A stretch of DNA of 64,000 bases from Lyngbya aestuarii BL J (GCF_000478195.2 NZ_AUZM01000022.1:1-64000); one strand, 5' to 3'. Shown: positions 15,989-25,534, counted from the stretch's first letter. Program-made: numbers and translations. The notes: generated by a model not told the origin, from the sequence alone.

Positions 15989-16498
15989 TTAAGAAGATTT
16001 TAATTGGGTGATCAAATGAGTGAGTTCAGGTAAAATCAGCTTTTCCATGGCTAATTTGACTGCATTGGTTGAACCGGGAAGCGAAAACACCAACGTCCCC
16101 TGACAAATTCCAGCCACAGCCCGAGAAGCGATCGCCCGTGACCCGACTTCAGCGTAACTCAAACTGCGAAAAATTTCACCAAACCCCGGCAACGTTTTCT
16201 CTAAAATCCCTGCGATCGCATCATAAGTGGTATCGCGGGGTGCAATTCCGGTACCTCCATTGAGAATTAATACATCAAGATCCCGAAGTTGACACAAGCC
16301 CCGAACTTCAGTATGAATTTCTCCAGGTTCATCGGGAAGAATCAAATATTCTTTAATCTGATATCCCGCTTGTTGGAGTTTATCTTGAATCAACTGACCA
16401 CTACTATCGGTTTCTGGGGTGCGAGTATCACTCACCGTAATCACCACACAATTGATCTTAATCTCAGAATGATCAGCATGAGGACGGGATGAAGTCAT
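15989..16498 (-). CDS. moaB: Molybdenum cofactor biosynthesis protein B (MoaB/MogA family)
   Basis: About 169 residues with the MPT-binding fold of MogA/MoaB: VITVSDTRTPETDSSGQ near the N-terminus, LILNGGTGIAPRD in the middle and FSLPGSTNAVKLAMEKLILPE at the end. These motifs bind molybdopterin and Mg-ATP for adenylation or metal insertion during molybdenum cofactor synthesis, needed for example by nitrate reductase. The ATG at 16498 is preferred over an upstream TTG. No other mo- genes are adjacent. Confidence 0.9.
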   Translation of the reverse strand: MTSSRPHADHSEIKINCVVITVSDTRTPETDSSGQLIQDKLQQAGYQIKEYLILPDEPGEIHTEVRGLCQLRDLDVLILNGGTGIAPRDTTYDAIAGILEKTLPGFGEIFRSLSYAEVGSRAIASRAVAGICQGTLVFSLPGSTNAVKLAMEKLILPELTHLITQLKSS

Positions 16499-16614
16499 CG
16501 TCAATTTCCTCGTTTATACTTCTGACAAAGAGGGTTGGAAAAATGTCCATTTTCTAATGAGAAGTCAGGTTTTATGGGACGTAAAGACCTTTCCCGACTT
16601 CCCCTAGCACCCTA

Positions 16615-16950
16615 TCAAGATTTGCTAAATTCTAAGCCATTGGCTTCAGCATAACGGTTCATAAACCGCATAAACCGATTCCACTCCTCCTCCGACTGCA
16701 TTAAATAAAATGCCTCTATTGCTTCGGGCTTACCATTAATAAACTTTGCTTTCACCTCACGGGTTAGTAATTCTCCTTCCTCGTCAATTAAGTACATTCC
16801 CGTAATTTCCTCAGCAAAATCATTCGCGAGGGCGTTGGGATTATCAAAATAAAAAGTCGCCGTTCCCTGAGTGTTATCGCGAGAACGAGTTAAACGAACA
16901 TTCGGAATTACATCTTCATCAATTCCTTTTGCAAATTGGATTGTAGCCAT
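16615..16950 (-). CDS. psb28: Photosystem II assembly protein Psb28
   Basis: A 111-residue protein starting [20 protein letters not shown] and ending with [16 protein letters not shown], a full-length match to Psb28-1. Psb28 binds the CP47/D1-D2 region of photosystem II intermediates on the stromal side during assembly and repair, and leaves before the complex is finished. The open frame extends 22 codons upstream to 17016, but the family starts at the MATIQ methionine. It stands alone between moaB and the SLH protein. Confidence 0.95.
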   Translation of the reverse strand: MATIQFAKGIDEDVIPNVRLTRSRDNTQGTATFYFDNPNALANDFAEEITGMYLIDEEGELLTREVKAKFINGKPEAIEAFYLMQSEEEWNRFMRFMNRYAEANGLEFSKS

Positions 16951-17071
16951 AATCTTACGAACAGATTTTAAACAATTGTTAAATTTCCATCCTCCATCAT
17001 AAAACGCCAAGGGCACCTAAAACTAGATGCCCTCAAAAATTGAAGATGAATTTCTCGAACTTCACCCTACC

Positions 17072-19450
17072 TTAGACAATATAAGGAGAATCAATTCTCT
17101 GGGCGCGACCTGTCGCCACTAAGGTTTGATATAAAATCGCTGCCACTTCTCCGCGAGTAATATCCCGTTGAGGCGACAATAAATCCCGACGGGGATGATT
17201 AACCACCATTCGTTTTTCTGTTGCTGTCGCCACCGCATCTGTCGCAAAACTCGGAATTTGGGCGCGATCGCTATAAGCGAGTAAAGAGTTCGAGGTTCCC
17301 CCGGTCAGCTTCAATCCATTTACTAACGATACAATGGCTTGGGCGCGAGTTAAATTTTGGCTAGCCCGAAATGTACCATCGGGGAACCCGGCTAAAAATC
17401 CCCCCCGGTTGGCTTTCTCAATTACCGCTTTTGCCCAGAAATCAGAGGCAATATCCTTAAAGTTCGTCCCGGAACGAATGGGAGTGAGTTCAAACGCCTT
17501 TGCTAATAATGCGGCGTGTTCAGCGCGACTTAAACTATTATCGGGTCGGAAAGTACCATCAGGATAACCGCTAATAATATCTAAATCAACTAACCCCTCA
17601 ATAAACGCTTTTGCCCAATGTGTACTAATATCGGTTAGACCATTACCACCAGGTGTGGGTGTAGGAGTGGGGGTTGGAGTGGGTGTGGGTGTGGGTGTGG
17701 GGTCACTAATACCATAATCAATGTCTCCTTTTGTGTTATTCGGGTTAATTTGGTTTCCGACGGAGATCAGTTTAAATTTTCCCGCATTCTGCACATCATA
17801 TTTGCCGTTATCGCGGAAAATATTCTCACCCGGATCTTGATAATTGCCTAAATCGGGAAGGGCATCTGCAATTACAGTTAACCCATCTTGGAGGTTCTTT
17901 TCAATTAGATTTTTCCGTAAAACGGGTTTACTACTCCCGGAGAGAACCAATCCGGTGCGATTTCCTGAAATCTCATTATCTACAATTAACGGCGCGGCTT
18001 GAGATTGTACTGCGATCGCATATCCAGTATCTTGAAACTTATTACCGCGAATTTCTCCTTTGGCATTTCCGGCTAAAGCAATTCCATTCCCGGCATTTTG
18101 CAGGAATACACTGTTTAAAATTTCAGGAGTCGCGGTTCCGGTAATAAATACCCCTTCTCGCTTAGATTTCGCAAAAGTACATTGACTCACGGTACAAGAA
18201 ATTGATTCGATCCAAACGGCGGTTCCGCGAATTTGGTCATTGGTGACACTAAATCCTTCTAGCGTAGAACCATTTTCCATCCACACCGTCACATTCTGAC
18301 CTGCCGCACTCGGACTGGTAAACCGTCCACTTCCGGTAATTTGAGTATCCTGACCCTTTTTAGCTGCATTTCCAGAAAGCTTCACCCCAGACGAGACAAA
18401 GATCGGAAAGCTTTCTCCACTAGCTGCGGTATAGGTTCCCGGTGCGACTTGTACAACGGTTCCCGCTTGGGCTTGTTGGAGGGCTTTTGTAATTGTTTTA
18501 AATGGACTCGATTGAGTACCGGAGTTAGAATCATTTCCTGTAGTGGAATTAACGTAAAGAGTCATAACTGAAACTGTAGTAAAATTCTGAGCAACAACAT
18601 TGACATTACCTTGAATGCGATTTCCGCTAACCTGATTGCCAAAGGAAGCGATCGCCACAAGGCTACTATTTTGTACATCAAATCCGCCATTAGCGGTGAA
18701 GGTATTTCTCCCCGGATCTTGAGAAGATCCCAAATCAGGGGCAGCATTTTGAGTAATGACGATGCCATCACTACTATTGCGTTCAATTCTATTGCGGCGT
18801 AAGATGGGCTTGGCATCACCTGAGATCAAGATCCCCGAGCGATTTTCAAAGATGCCATTATCGCTAATGTAGGGGGCAGCCTGGTCTTGGATAGAAAGGC
18901 CGTATCCAGTATTTTGAAAGATATTTCCCCGGACTTCTCCGGTGACAGTCCCGACGATCGACAAGCCATAGCCAATATTCTCGATCAACAGATTATTGAG
19001 AATCTGCGGACTTCCTGAACCTGTGGCGTAAATCCCTTCCCGTTTGTTATGCGTTAGAGTACAGTTGGCTATTGTTACTGTTGCAGACTCTAACCAGATC
19101 CCCGTTCCGCGAATCTCGCTATTGCTGACAGTAACACCTCGGAGTTGAGCCTTATTTTCTAATAATAAGGTAACACTTTGACGACCTGCACTCACACTGG
19201 GGAAAAGACCACTTCCCTCAATCAAAATACCACTGCCTTTCCCTGACTCATTCCCCATAACAATCACTCCAGCAGGAATCTTTAACGGAAAAATTTCTCC
19301 ACTGGCGGCGCTGTAAGTTCCAACCTCAAGTTGTACTGTTGTATCAGACTGCGCTTGAGATAATGCTTGTGTCAAGGTTTTCAAAGGCACTGACTGACTA
19401 CCCTCACCCTGATCATTACCTAAAGCTGGGTTGACATATATCGTTGTCAT
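17072..19450 (-). CDS. Surface protein: two DUF1565 beta-helix modules and three SLH domains
   Basis: A 792-residue protein. Residues of about 1-290 and 295-595 are two copies of the same module: IYVNPALGND or LYVNSTTGND, PLKTLTQAL or PFKTITKAL, GTYSAASGE or GTYTAASGE, then right-handed parallel beta-helix repeats with a QDPGxNxF ending. A Pro-Thr linker follows (about 603-622, a GT-rich microsatellite at 17648-17700), then three SLH domains (HWAKAFIEGLVDLDIISGYP, GFLAGFPDGTFRASQN, and a last one with RGEVAAILYQ). SLH domains anchor proteins to wall polysaccharide; beta-helices usually bind or cut sugars. There is no N-terminal signal peptide, which is odd for an SLH protein. Confidence 0.85.
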   Translation of the reverse strand: MTTIYVNPALGNDQGEGSQSVPLKTLTQALSQAQSDTTVQLEVGTYSAASGEIFPLKIPAGVIVMGNESGKGSGILIEGSGLFPSVSAGRQSVTLLLENKAQLRGVTVSNSEIRGTGIWLESATVTIANCTLTHNKREGIYATGSGSPQILNNLLIENIGYGLSIVGTVTGEVRGNIFQNTGYGLSIQDQAAPYISDNGIFENRSGILISGDAKPILRRNRIERNSSDGIVITQNAAPDLGSSQDPGRNTFTANGGFDVQNSSLVAIASFGNQVSGNRIQGNVNVVAQNFTTVSVMTLYVNSTTGNDSNSGTQSSPFKTITKALQQAQAGTVVQVAPGTYTAASGESFPIFVSSGVKLSGNAAKKGQDTQITGSGRFTSPSAAGQNVTVWMENGSTLEGFSVTNDQIRGTAVWIESISCTVSQCTFAKSKREGVFITGTATPEILNSVFLQNAGNGIALAGNAKGEIRGNKFQDTGYAIAVQSQAAPLIVDNEISGNRTGLVLSGSSKPVLRKNLIEKNLQDGLTVIADALPDLGNYQDPGENIFRDNGKYDVQNAGKFKLISVGNQINPNNTKGDIDYGISDPTPTPTPTPTPTPTPTPGGNGLTDISTHWAKAFIEGLVDLDIISGYPDGTFRPDNSLSRAEHAALLAKAFELTPIRSGTNFKDIASDFWAKAVIEKANRGGFLAGFPDGTFRASQNLTRAQAIVSLVNGLKLTGGTSNSLLAYSDRAQIPSFATDAVATATEKRMVVNHPRRDLLSPQRDITRGEVAAILYQTLVATGRAQRIDSPYIV

Positions 19451-19571
19451 CGCTATTGGTGGCTACCTAACCCTTTTCGCTTATTCTATGATTCAATTAC
19501 ACCTTCGTTAAACATTGTTCGGGAAATGTCCATTAAAAAATTAATTTCACTTTTCCTGTTCGCTTAAAAGA

Positions 19572-19610
19572 TGCTGTAACCTCGATTATCAAAGGATTAC
19601 AGCTTTTTTT
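19572..19610 (+). terminator. Plus-strand intrinsic terminator without an upstream gene
   Basis: GCTGTAACC (19573-19581) pairs with GGATTACAGC (19594-19603), with one bulge, and is followed by seven T residues. Both neighbouring genes are on the minus strand, so no annotated transcript ends here. It may end a small RNA starting after about 19490. Confidence 0.65.
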
Positions 19611-19744
19611 GTCAAAAAGTCCCTTTAGGCAAGGTTTGAACGTAAACTCTTTCCCAAGTTCGTCAGTGCTATCCCATTTTTTTAAGCGAAAGATTTCACT
19701 TTTGTGATCCACTTACCCAATTTATTTTTTTATTACCATTACAT

Positions 19745-20293
19745 TTAGATTTGATATTTCAACCAGATTGAGGTCACAGTCCCAATAAAATGAGCCGCAA
19801 CTCCATTCAAATTAGCCACCATAATCAAAACATCTAGCGCCCGCACGGCTTCACTGGCATCGGTTAATGTGGTTCCCGGAGGTTGAGAAATTGTTTTGGC
19901 CACTAATACTGCTGCTGTTAAACCTGAACCGATTAAAGTCACAAACATTCCTCCTAAACCGATGATTAACCCCAGTTGAATCAGTCGAGTTAAATCTGAT
20001 TTTGGAGGGGGTTGAGTGGAATCCGCTTTTCGTAAACGTTGACCCACTTGCGTATACCAAAATGCCAAAATAATACTGACGACCGCAGCGATCATTCCAC
20101 TGATCGCCAAAAATACTCCCCATCCCATTGCTGGATTGGTTTGGGCAGAAATCTGACGACCTGTAATCACAAACAACAAGGAAATTCCCGAAACTAAAAC
20201 CCCTACAATTTGCAACCAGAAGCAACTCCATCCAGTTAGACGCAAGTTTAATGCTTTTTTCTTTAAGTTTGGAGAAACGGATGAGCTATTCAT
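19745..20293 (-). CDS. DUF3611 family membrane protein
   Basis: A 182-residue protein with four hydrophobic segments: FWLQIVGVLVSGISLLFVI, FLAISGMIAAVVSIILAFWY, LIQLGLIIGLGGMFVTLIG and a C-terminal one near MVANLNGVAAHFIG. The Trp-rich start and the RLRKADSTQPPPKSDLTR loop between helices 2 and 3 fit DUF3611, which occurs in cyanobacteria and chloroplasts. The function is not established. Confidence 0.75.
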   Translation of the reverse strand: MNSSSVSPNLKKKALNLRLTGWSCFWLQIVGVLVSGISLLFVITGRQISAQTNPAMGWGVFLAISGMIAAVVSIILAFWYTQVGQRLRKADSTQPPPKSDLTRLIQLGLIIGLGGMFVTLIGSGLTAAVLVAKTISQPPGTTLTDASEAVRALDVLIMVANLNGVAAHFIGTVTSIWLKYQI

Positions 20294-20451
20294 TTTTTTA
20301 CTTTTGTATTATGTTAATAAAACTGTCAGTAAACTGCCTAAATTTTCGCTAAATTTTCAACATAATCTAGCTTTCCAGTAAGAGATAAAAAATTAATCAA
20401 TGTTATGTCTATTTAAAAAAAATTGAGACATTGAGCTGGATATTTCAGTTT

Positions 20452-20760
20452 CTATTCTTCTATTGAGGGTTTAGAGGAGCGGCGATAAACAGAATTCAGT
20501 AATACATCCAATACACCGATTTGTCTAGCTTTTAGGACAGCTTTATGAGTAATTAAATCACCGACATTGAGAATAATTTTGTCCTGTTTATCTCGAATGA
20601 TGCGCTTAATGGGACGGCCGAGAGCCGCCTTAATTTCCTTGTCTTGTGTGATGCTAGCGATTTGATCTTCGGTGAGGTGAACCGATGAAGACTCTTTCCT
20701 GCTTCTTCCTCCCCCCGGTGATCCCATCTGAACTTGTTTTAGATAACTGGGTACTCTCAT
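20452..20760 (-). CDS. Conserved hypothetical protein (102 residues)
   Basis: The protein has a basic, Ser/Gly-rich N-terminus and a compact domain from about residue 45: AALGRPIKRIIRDKQDKIIL, then NVGDLITHKAVLKARQIGVL. The strand-turn-strand pattern followed by VGDLITHKA resembles a PRC-barrel-like module, but I cannot assign the family. An ideal Shine-Dalgarno sequence AGGAGGT lies eight bases before the ATG, so it is translated. It has no membrane segment, and a gene-free stretch of nearly 700 bases lies upstream. Confidence 0.65.
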   Translation of the reverse strand: MRVPSYLKQVQMGSPGGGRSRKESSSVHLTEDQIASITQDKEIKAALGRPIKRIIRDKQDKIILNVGDLITHKAVLKARQIGVLDVLLNSVYRRSSKPSIEE

Positions 20761-21454
20761 TTGTGATAACCTCCTGTTTTGGTTTTGGATTTAACGCTGT
20801 TTTGATTTAAAATATAGGTTGTAAAAATCAAGTTTTTTAAAATTTACCCCATATATAATATAGTTGAAATCCCCTCTTAGTTTTATCTTCCATAGGTCAT
20901 AACTTTAGCTGGAAAGGGCATTCTCGTTAAAAATAGTCTCCCTCAACTTGACTGAGAACAGTTCCCAGAAAAGGCTAATCGTCTCAAAAATTGCTATTTT
21001 AGCAGAGGAAAATAGTAGACTGACCAAGAAAATATTAAAACTTTCTGAAAATTGATCAAGTTCAACACATTATTCATCTGGATCAAAATAACCGATTAGA
21101 TTTTACAATCTCTGGCTTAAGTTTGCAAAACACTGGGCGTTACTAAGACTAATCGTATACAAGTTTAAAATGTCCCCACTAAATTTTTTGTAAATTAAGG
21201 GCAAACAAGGCTAACTGTTTACTGTTCCCTGTGGACTAACTGAGCCTCCCCATCCTGATTTATATCTTCTCATAGCGATTAATCTGTCTTAGGTTAGAGG
21301 AAATTTGATCTATATTTATATATTCTCAAGATATTAGTCTATAATCGGAATCTTTAACCAAAAATTACTGGAAATTCGAGGTACGGCGAGCATAGCCTCA
21401 GTTAAATCATCTGATTTCAGATATATTAATTATCGATTAGAGGAAACAATTATC
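20761..21454. other. Long intergenic region upstream of apgM
   Basis: About 690 bases between divergent genes with no coding signal in either direction. It is AT-rich. A TATAAT at about 21340-21345 could be a -10 box for a leader of apgM, and the right end carries a GAGGAAAC ribosome site for that gene. The length is enough for a non-coding RNA, but I see no convincing terminator or named RNA motif. Confidence 0.4.
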
Positions 21455-22669
21455 ATGGATATAACAACCGTTTGGGAAGAACTCGCCTGGGAACGAGGGG
21501 GCAAGATTATATACATAATTCTCGATGGTGTTGGAGGACTTCCTCACCCCGAAAAAGGAGGCACTGAACTCCAAATTGCTCACACTCCCAACCTCGATCA
21601 AATTGCCCAACAGTCGAGTTGTGGACTCTTAGAAATTGTCGGCCCAGGAATTACCCCCGGCAGTGGCCCCGGTCATTTAAGTTTGTTCGGTTATGATCCC
21701 CTATCCTGGGATGTAGGTCGGGGGATTTTATCAGCTTTGGGGATTGAATTTGACTTACAACCGGGAGATATTGCCGCCCGAGTTAACTTCGCAACGCTTG
21801 ATGAACAAGGAAATGTTTCTGACCGTCGCGCAGGTCGTATTGAAACCGATCTAAACCGTCGTTTATGCAAAAAAATTAATGAAAAAGTTACATTAGATTT
21901 TGAGGGAGAATATTTTTTTGAAACCGTTAGTGAACATCGAGCGGTATTTGTATTACGAGGAAAAGAATTAGATGGTCAGTTAGAAGATACCGACCCACAA
22001 GCAACAGGAATCCCGCCAAAAGATCCAAAGCCGTCATCAGAAGAATCTGAAGCAACAGCAGAGTTAGTTAGGTCTTTTATCAATCAAGTTAATCAAGTTC
22101 TCGCCGATGAAAACCCCGCGAATAGTATTTTGATGCGAGGATTTGATCGTTATGTTCCTTTTCCTTCTTTAAATGATCGCTTTGAGTTAAATGGGGTTTG
22201 TATTGCCGATTATCCCATGTATCGGGGTGTTAGTCGGTTGGTGGGAATGGAGGTTTTACCGCGTCCGGGTGGCATGAAACAACGGTTTCAAGCTTTAGAA
22301 TCTTGCTACGGCGATGATTATAATTTCTATTTTCTTCATGTTAAACATTCAGATAGTCGCGGTGAAGACGAAGACTTTGAAGCAAAAGTGAAAGTGATTG
22401 AAGAAGTTGATCAACTGATGCCAACCGTTACTCAATTAAATCCGGATGTATTAGTGGTGAGCGCTGATCATTCTACACCTGCAATTATGGGCCGCCATAG
22501 TTGGCATCCAGTTCCAGTTATGATACAAGCCAAAACAGCACGAATTGATGATGTGGCTACCTTTGATGAATATGCTTGTTTGCGAGGCGCATTAGGGACA
22601 AGACCCGGTGTTCATCTGATTGGATTGGCATTAGCTCATGCTCAACGATTGCGGAAATTTGGGGCGTAA
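21455..22669 (+). CDS. apgM: 2,3-bisphosphoglycerate-independent phosphoglycerate mutase, ApgM type
   Basis: A 404-residue enzyme of the alkaline phosphatase superfamily, interconverting 3- and 2-phosphoglycerate in glycolysis. It matches the archaeal-type (COG3635) form: YIILDGVGGLPHP, a TPNLDQIA segment, GITPGSGPGHLSLFGYDP, ARVNFATLD, DRRAGR, FLHVKHSDSRGED and VVSADHSTPAIMGRHSWHPV. The last two motifs hold Asp/His metal ligands, and the serine in GSGPGH is the expected nucleophile. GAGGAAAC eleven bases before the ATG is a good ribosome site. The yihY gene follows 40 bases later and may be co-transcribed. Confidence 0.92.
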   Translation: MDITTVWEELAWERGGKIIYIILDGVGGLPHPEKGGTELQIAHTPNLDQIAQQSSCGLLEIVGPGITPGSGPGHLSLFGYDPLSWDVGRGILSALGIEFDLQPGDIAARVNFATLDEQGNVSDRRAGRIETDLNRRLCKKINEKVTLDFEGEYFFETVSEHRAVFVLRGKELDGQLEDTDPQATGIPPKDPKPSSEESEATAELVRSFINQVNQVLADENPANSILMRGFDRYVPFPSLNDRFELNGVCIADYPMYRGVSRLVGMEVLPRPGGMKQRFQALESCYGDDYNFYFLHVKHSDSRGEDEDFEAKVKVIEEVDQLMPTVTQLNPDVLVVSADHSTPAIMGRHSWHPVPVMIQAKTARIDDVATFDEYACLRGALGTRPGVHLIGLALAHAQRLRKFGA

Positions 22670-22709
22670 TTTAGGGAAATTTATTGAATAATAACTCGGA
22701 GTAATTTTG

Positions 22710-23582
22710 ATGGGATTTAAGCAAATTTTTCGGCTTTTAAAAGAAACCTTTCAAGAATGGCAAGAGGATAAATCTTCTCGTTTAGCGGCTGCTTTAGCTT
22801 ATTATACTGTTTTTTCATTAGCACCTTTGTTAATTATTGTAATCGCGATCGCGGGGGCTATTTTTGGAGAAGAAGCAGCTCGGGGTGAAATAGTTGGTCA
22901 AATTCAAGGGTTAGTTGGAAAAGACGGGGCGACGGTTATAGAAGAAGCGATTCAAAATGCAGATAAACCTCGAATTAGTAGTATTGCTTCAATTTTTAGT
23001 CTAATTTTTCTATTGATTGGAGCATCCGGTGTGTTTGCTCATTTGCAGGAATCTCTGAATGCAATTTGGAATGTTAAAGCCAAGCCTAAAAATGGTTTAG
23101 CCGGATTAATCAGAAAGCGAGTTCTCTCCTTTTCTGCGGTTCTGGGAATTGGATTTTTGCTATTGGTTTCTCTGGTTCTCAGTGCAGTTATTTCAGCTTT
23201 GAGTAATTATTTAAGCGGTTTAATTCCAGGCGTAGATTTCCTTTGGCAAATTCTAAACTTTGTGGTGTCTTTTGGTGTGATTACTCTGTTATTTGCGTTG
23301 ATGTACAAGTTCTTACCGGATGCTAAAATTCAGTGGAGTGATGTTTGGATTGGTTCGCTAATTACGGCTTTATTATTTACGATTGGTAAATTCGCACTCG
23401 GACTCTATCTCGGACGGGGTAGCTTTGGTTCAACCTATGGTGCAGCAGGTTCTCTGGTGATTATTTTGGCTTGGGTTTACTATTCGGCTCAAATTCTATT
23501 TTTTGGGGCAGAATTCACTCAAGTTTATGCCCGAAAATATGGTTCTCGAATTGTTCCAGATGAACACGCAATCCGAATTTAA
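22710..23582 (+). CDS. yihY: YihY/virulence factor BrkB family membrane protein
   Basis: A 290-residue protein with six hydrophobic segments. Typical family stretches are SRLAAALAYYTVFSLAPLL, a GASGVFAHLQESLNAIW segment, LPDAKIQWSDVWIGS and GAAGSLVIILAWVYYSAQIL followed by FGAEFTQVYARKYG. The family was once called RNase BN, wrongly; its role is still unsettled and a transport function has been suggested. The ATG at 22710, eight bases after CGGAG, is preferred over a TTG one codon earlier. Confidence 0.9.
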   Translation: MGFKQIFRLLKETFQEWQEDKSSRLAAALAYYTVFSLAPLLIIVIAIAGAIFGEEAARGEIVGQIQGLVGKDGATVIEEAIQNADKPRISSIASIFSLIFLLIGASGVFAHLQESLNAIWNVKAKPKNGLAGLIRKRVLSFSAVLGIGFLLLVSLVLSAVISALSNYLSGLIPGVDFLWQILNFVVSFGVITLLFALMYKFLPDAKIQWSDVWIGSLITALLFTIGKFALGLYLGRGSFGSTYGAAGSLVIILAWVYYSAQILFFGAEFTQVYARKYGSRIVPDEHAIRI

Positions 23583-23627
23583 TTCTAGAGAAAAAACCGT
23601 TGGTTAGAAAGGGTTTATTATAGAAAA

Positions 23628-23671
23628 GTAGACTGAGTTAATCGGAATTTTAGCAGCAATACTCAGTCTAC
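23628..23671. terminator. Bidirectional terminator between yihY and the P450 gene
   Basis: GTAGACTGAGT (23628-23638) and ACTCAGTCTAC (23661-23671) are perfect 11-base complements between convergent genes. A long T-run is absent, so it may act more as an RNA end-stabilising stem. Confidence 0.55.
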
Positions 23672-23714
23672 AAATATCAAGGTTATTCTTGAAAAAACTA
23701 GAAATTTTATCAGC

Positions 23715-25196
23715 CTATGAAGGTAACTTTACCATTTCTCTAACGTTACCTTCTACACAGCCAACTCCTCGCACAAATTCCCGATCTTGTGGACAGACTT
23801 TCATTTGCATTCCAAATTTGGGTTTAATGGCAATAAAACCATTACGATCTATTTTTTGTACCGGAAGATATTCCCAGCGGAAACGCTGTAACAACATCGC
23901 TAAAACGATTTTAATTTCCATCATCGCAAAAGCCGCACCCAAACATAAACGGGGGCCAGCACTAAACGGATTGTATTCATAAACAGAAGGATTAATATTC
24001 TCCCATCGATTAGGATTAAATGCTTCAGGGTCGCGATAAATATCAGATAGATGATGAGTGTGATAAATACTCACAAAAACCTCTGTTCCCTTCGGTAATA
24101 AATAACCTCCTAATTCAGTGGTCTGGGAAGTTACTCGTCCATTCCAAGGAACAGAAGTTATGACTCGTAAACTTTCCTTGATTACTCTTTCAAGTAAAGG
24201 TAATTGCTGTAATTGTTTGACGCTTGGAGAGTCGCCATGTAGGGTACTATCAAGTTCATCAAGGAGATCGTTACAGACTTGAGGATGTTGGGAAAGCAAT
24301 AATAAAGTCCAAGTTAGAGCGTTGGCTGTGGTTTCGTGACCTGCGAGAAAAAGGACTCCGGTATGAGCAATTAATTCGTCTTCTGTTAACGGATGACCCG
24401 TATCTTCATAACGGGCTTTGATCAACATTGAAAGTACATCTGAGTCGGGAGTTGTTTTAGCTTTCTTTTCTGCAATAATCCCTTTCATTTGTGTTTCAAA
24501 CAGGCTCAAGTAATTGAGATATCGATGAAAACTAAAGCCGGGTAAATCTAAGGGCAAGAGTTTGGTAAAAGGAGAGATTTGAATATTAAGAATTTCTTGC
24601 AGCAGACTCCCTGCACTTTGATCTTTTTGAGTAACATCCTCACCAAATAAACTCTTAGTAGCGATTCGTAACGTTAACCTTTTCATAAATTGGTTAATTT
24701 CACAAGGCTCATTCATCTTAATTTGTTCGATTTCTGACTGCGTGATAGCAACCATATCATCTCGATAAGAATGAAGTTGTTGATGATGAAAAGCGGGCAT
24801 CATCAATTTTCGTTGCTGTAAATGAGTCTCGTCATTGACTCCAAATAATCCAACACCATAATTTTTGAGGGGTTTAGTTCGTTCTGAAATATCTTTGTAA
24901 CGATAAAGTGTTCCCGATAAAGGTGCTTTATGATAAATATGAGTTTGAGTGGCAACCTGACGCACAATTTCCGGCCCATAAGCAATCACACTACCCGGAC
25001 AGTCCGAAGCAGCAGAATAAAGATTTGTTCCCCCTCCCGCAACGATAGAAGCAACTTTACCATAGGTTTTAAACAGTTCACTACTGTAGCCAATAGAGTC
25101 TTTAGCGAAGTTGATTGTATTCACTGTCCGTCCTACTAACGGTAGGGGACTAGGGCCAGGAATTGTCCATGCTTTTTGATTAGCGATGGCAGTCAT
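23715..25196 (-). CDS. Cytochrome P450 (CYP110-like)
   Basis: A 493-residue P450 from the ATG at 25196 (an upstream ATG at 25250 would add 18 residues). All core motifs are intact: I-helix FLAGHETTANA, K-helix KESLR (ExxR), a PxRW-type NPNRWENI, and the haem loop YNPFSAGPRLCLG with the cysteine ligand. The proline-rich PGPSPLPLVG start fits a membrane-associated bacterial class that includes cyanobacterial CYP110, enzymes reported to hydroxylate alkanes or fatty acids; the subfamily is my inference. There is no N-terminal membrane helix. No ferredoxin or reductase gene is adjacent, so electrons must come from elsewhere. Confidence 0.93.
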   Translation of the reverse strand: MTAIANQKAWTIPGPSPLPLVGRTVNTINFAKDSIGYSSELFKTYGKVASIVAGGGTNLYSAASDCPGSVIAYGPEIVRQVATQTHIYHKAPLSGTLYRYKDISERTKPLKNYGVGLFGVNDETHLQQRKLMMPAFHHQQLHSYRDDMVAITQSEIEQIKMNEPCEINQFMKRLTLRIATKSLFGEDVTQKDQSAGSLLQEILNIQISPFTKLLPLDLPGFSFHRYLNYLSLFETQMKGIIAEKKAKTTPDSDVLSMLIKARYEDTGHPLTEDELIAHTGVLFLAGHETTANALTWTLLLLSQHPQVCNDLLDELDSTLHGDSPSVKQLQQLPLLERVIKESLRVITSVPWNGRVTSQTTELGGYLLPKGTEVFVSIYHTHHLSDIYRDPEAFNPNRWENINPSVYEYNPFSAGPRLCLGAAFAMMEIKIVLAMLLQRFRWEYLPVQKIDRNGFIAIKPKFGMQMKVCPQDREFVRGVGCVEGNVREMVKLPS

Positions 25197-25334
25197 CTTT
25201 TTTACTCCCAGATCTATAAATTTGGCTTGATATGCTACCGAAGTTAACATAGGTCGCTATACATTACAAGTGTTTTTTATAAACAATTCTAATGATTGTA
25301 GAACCATTAAAGCTTTACACTAATATTCAGTTCA

Positions 25335-25463
25335 ATGGGTATCAATATGCAAAATCTACAATATTTATCTGAGAGTGGAATTCTAGATTGGCTTGTTGTT
25401 TTTGGATATCTGGGAATTACCGTTTTTATCATGTGGCAAGTGTTTAATACAAAACCCCGATAA
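25335..25463 (+). CDS. Possible single-helix membrane protein (38-42 residues)
   Basis: A short frame with ATG codons at 25335 and 25347. The product has a polar start (MQNLQYLSESG), one membrane helix (ILDWLVVFGYLGITVFIMW) and a short basic tail (QVFNTKPR). This is the layout of the tiny subunits of photosystem, cytochrome b6f and NDH-1 complexes, but I cannot match it to a named one. A strong hairpin follows 47 bases after the stop. Translation is not proved; no good ribosome site is visible. Confidence 0.5.
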   Translation: MGINMQNLQYLSESGILDWLVVFGYLGITVFIMWQVFNTKPR

Positions 25464-25510
25464 AATTAACTCTGAACCCAATTTCACTTAAATTGAATCA
25501 AAAAACAAAA

Positions 25511-25534
25511 AGCACCCCAACTCCTGGGTGCTTC
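25511..25534. terminator. Hairpin terminator after the small membrane-protein frame
   Basis: AAGCACCC (25511-25518) pairs with GGGTGCTT (25527-25534). The plus-strand tail CTTATAT is moderately T-rich; the minus-strand tail is an almost pure T-run, so it may work in both directions. Confidence 0.75.

Noticed and set aside
17640-17705. GT-rich stretch as a CRISPR-like or regulatory repeat
   Set aside because: It is the coding microsatellite for the Pro-Thr linker of the SLH protein.
20761-21454. Possible 6S RNA or other named RNA in the long spacer
   Set aside because: No consensus structure or terminator could be recognised, so no call was made.
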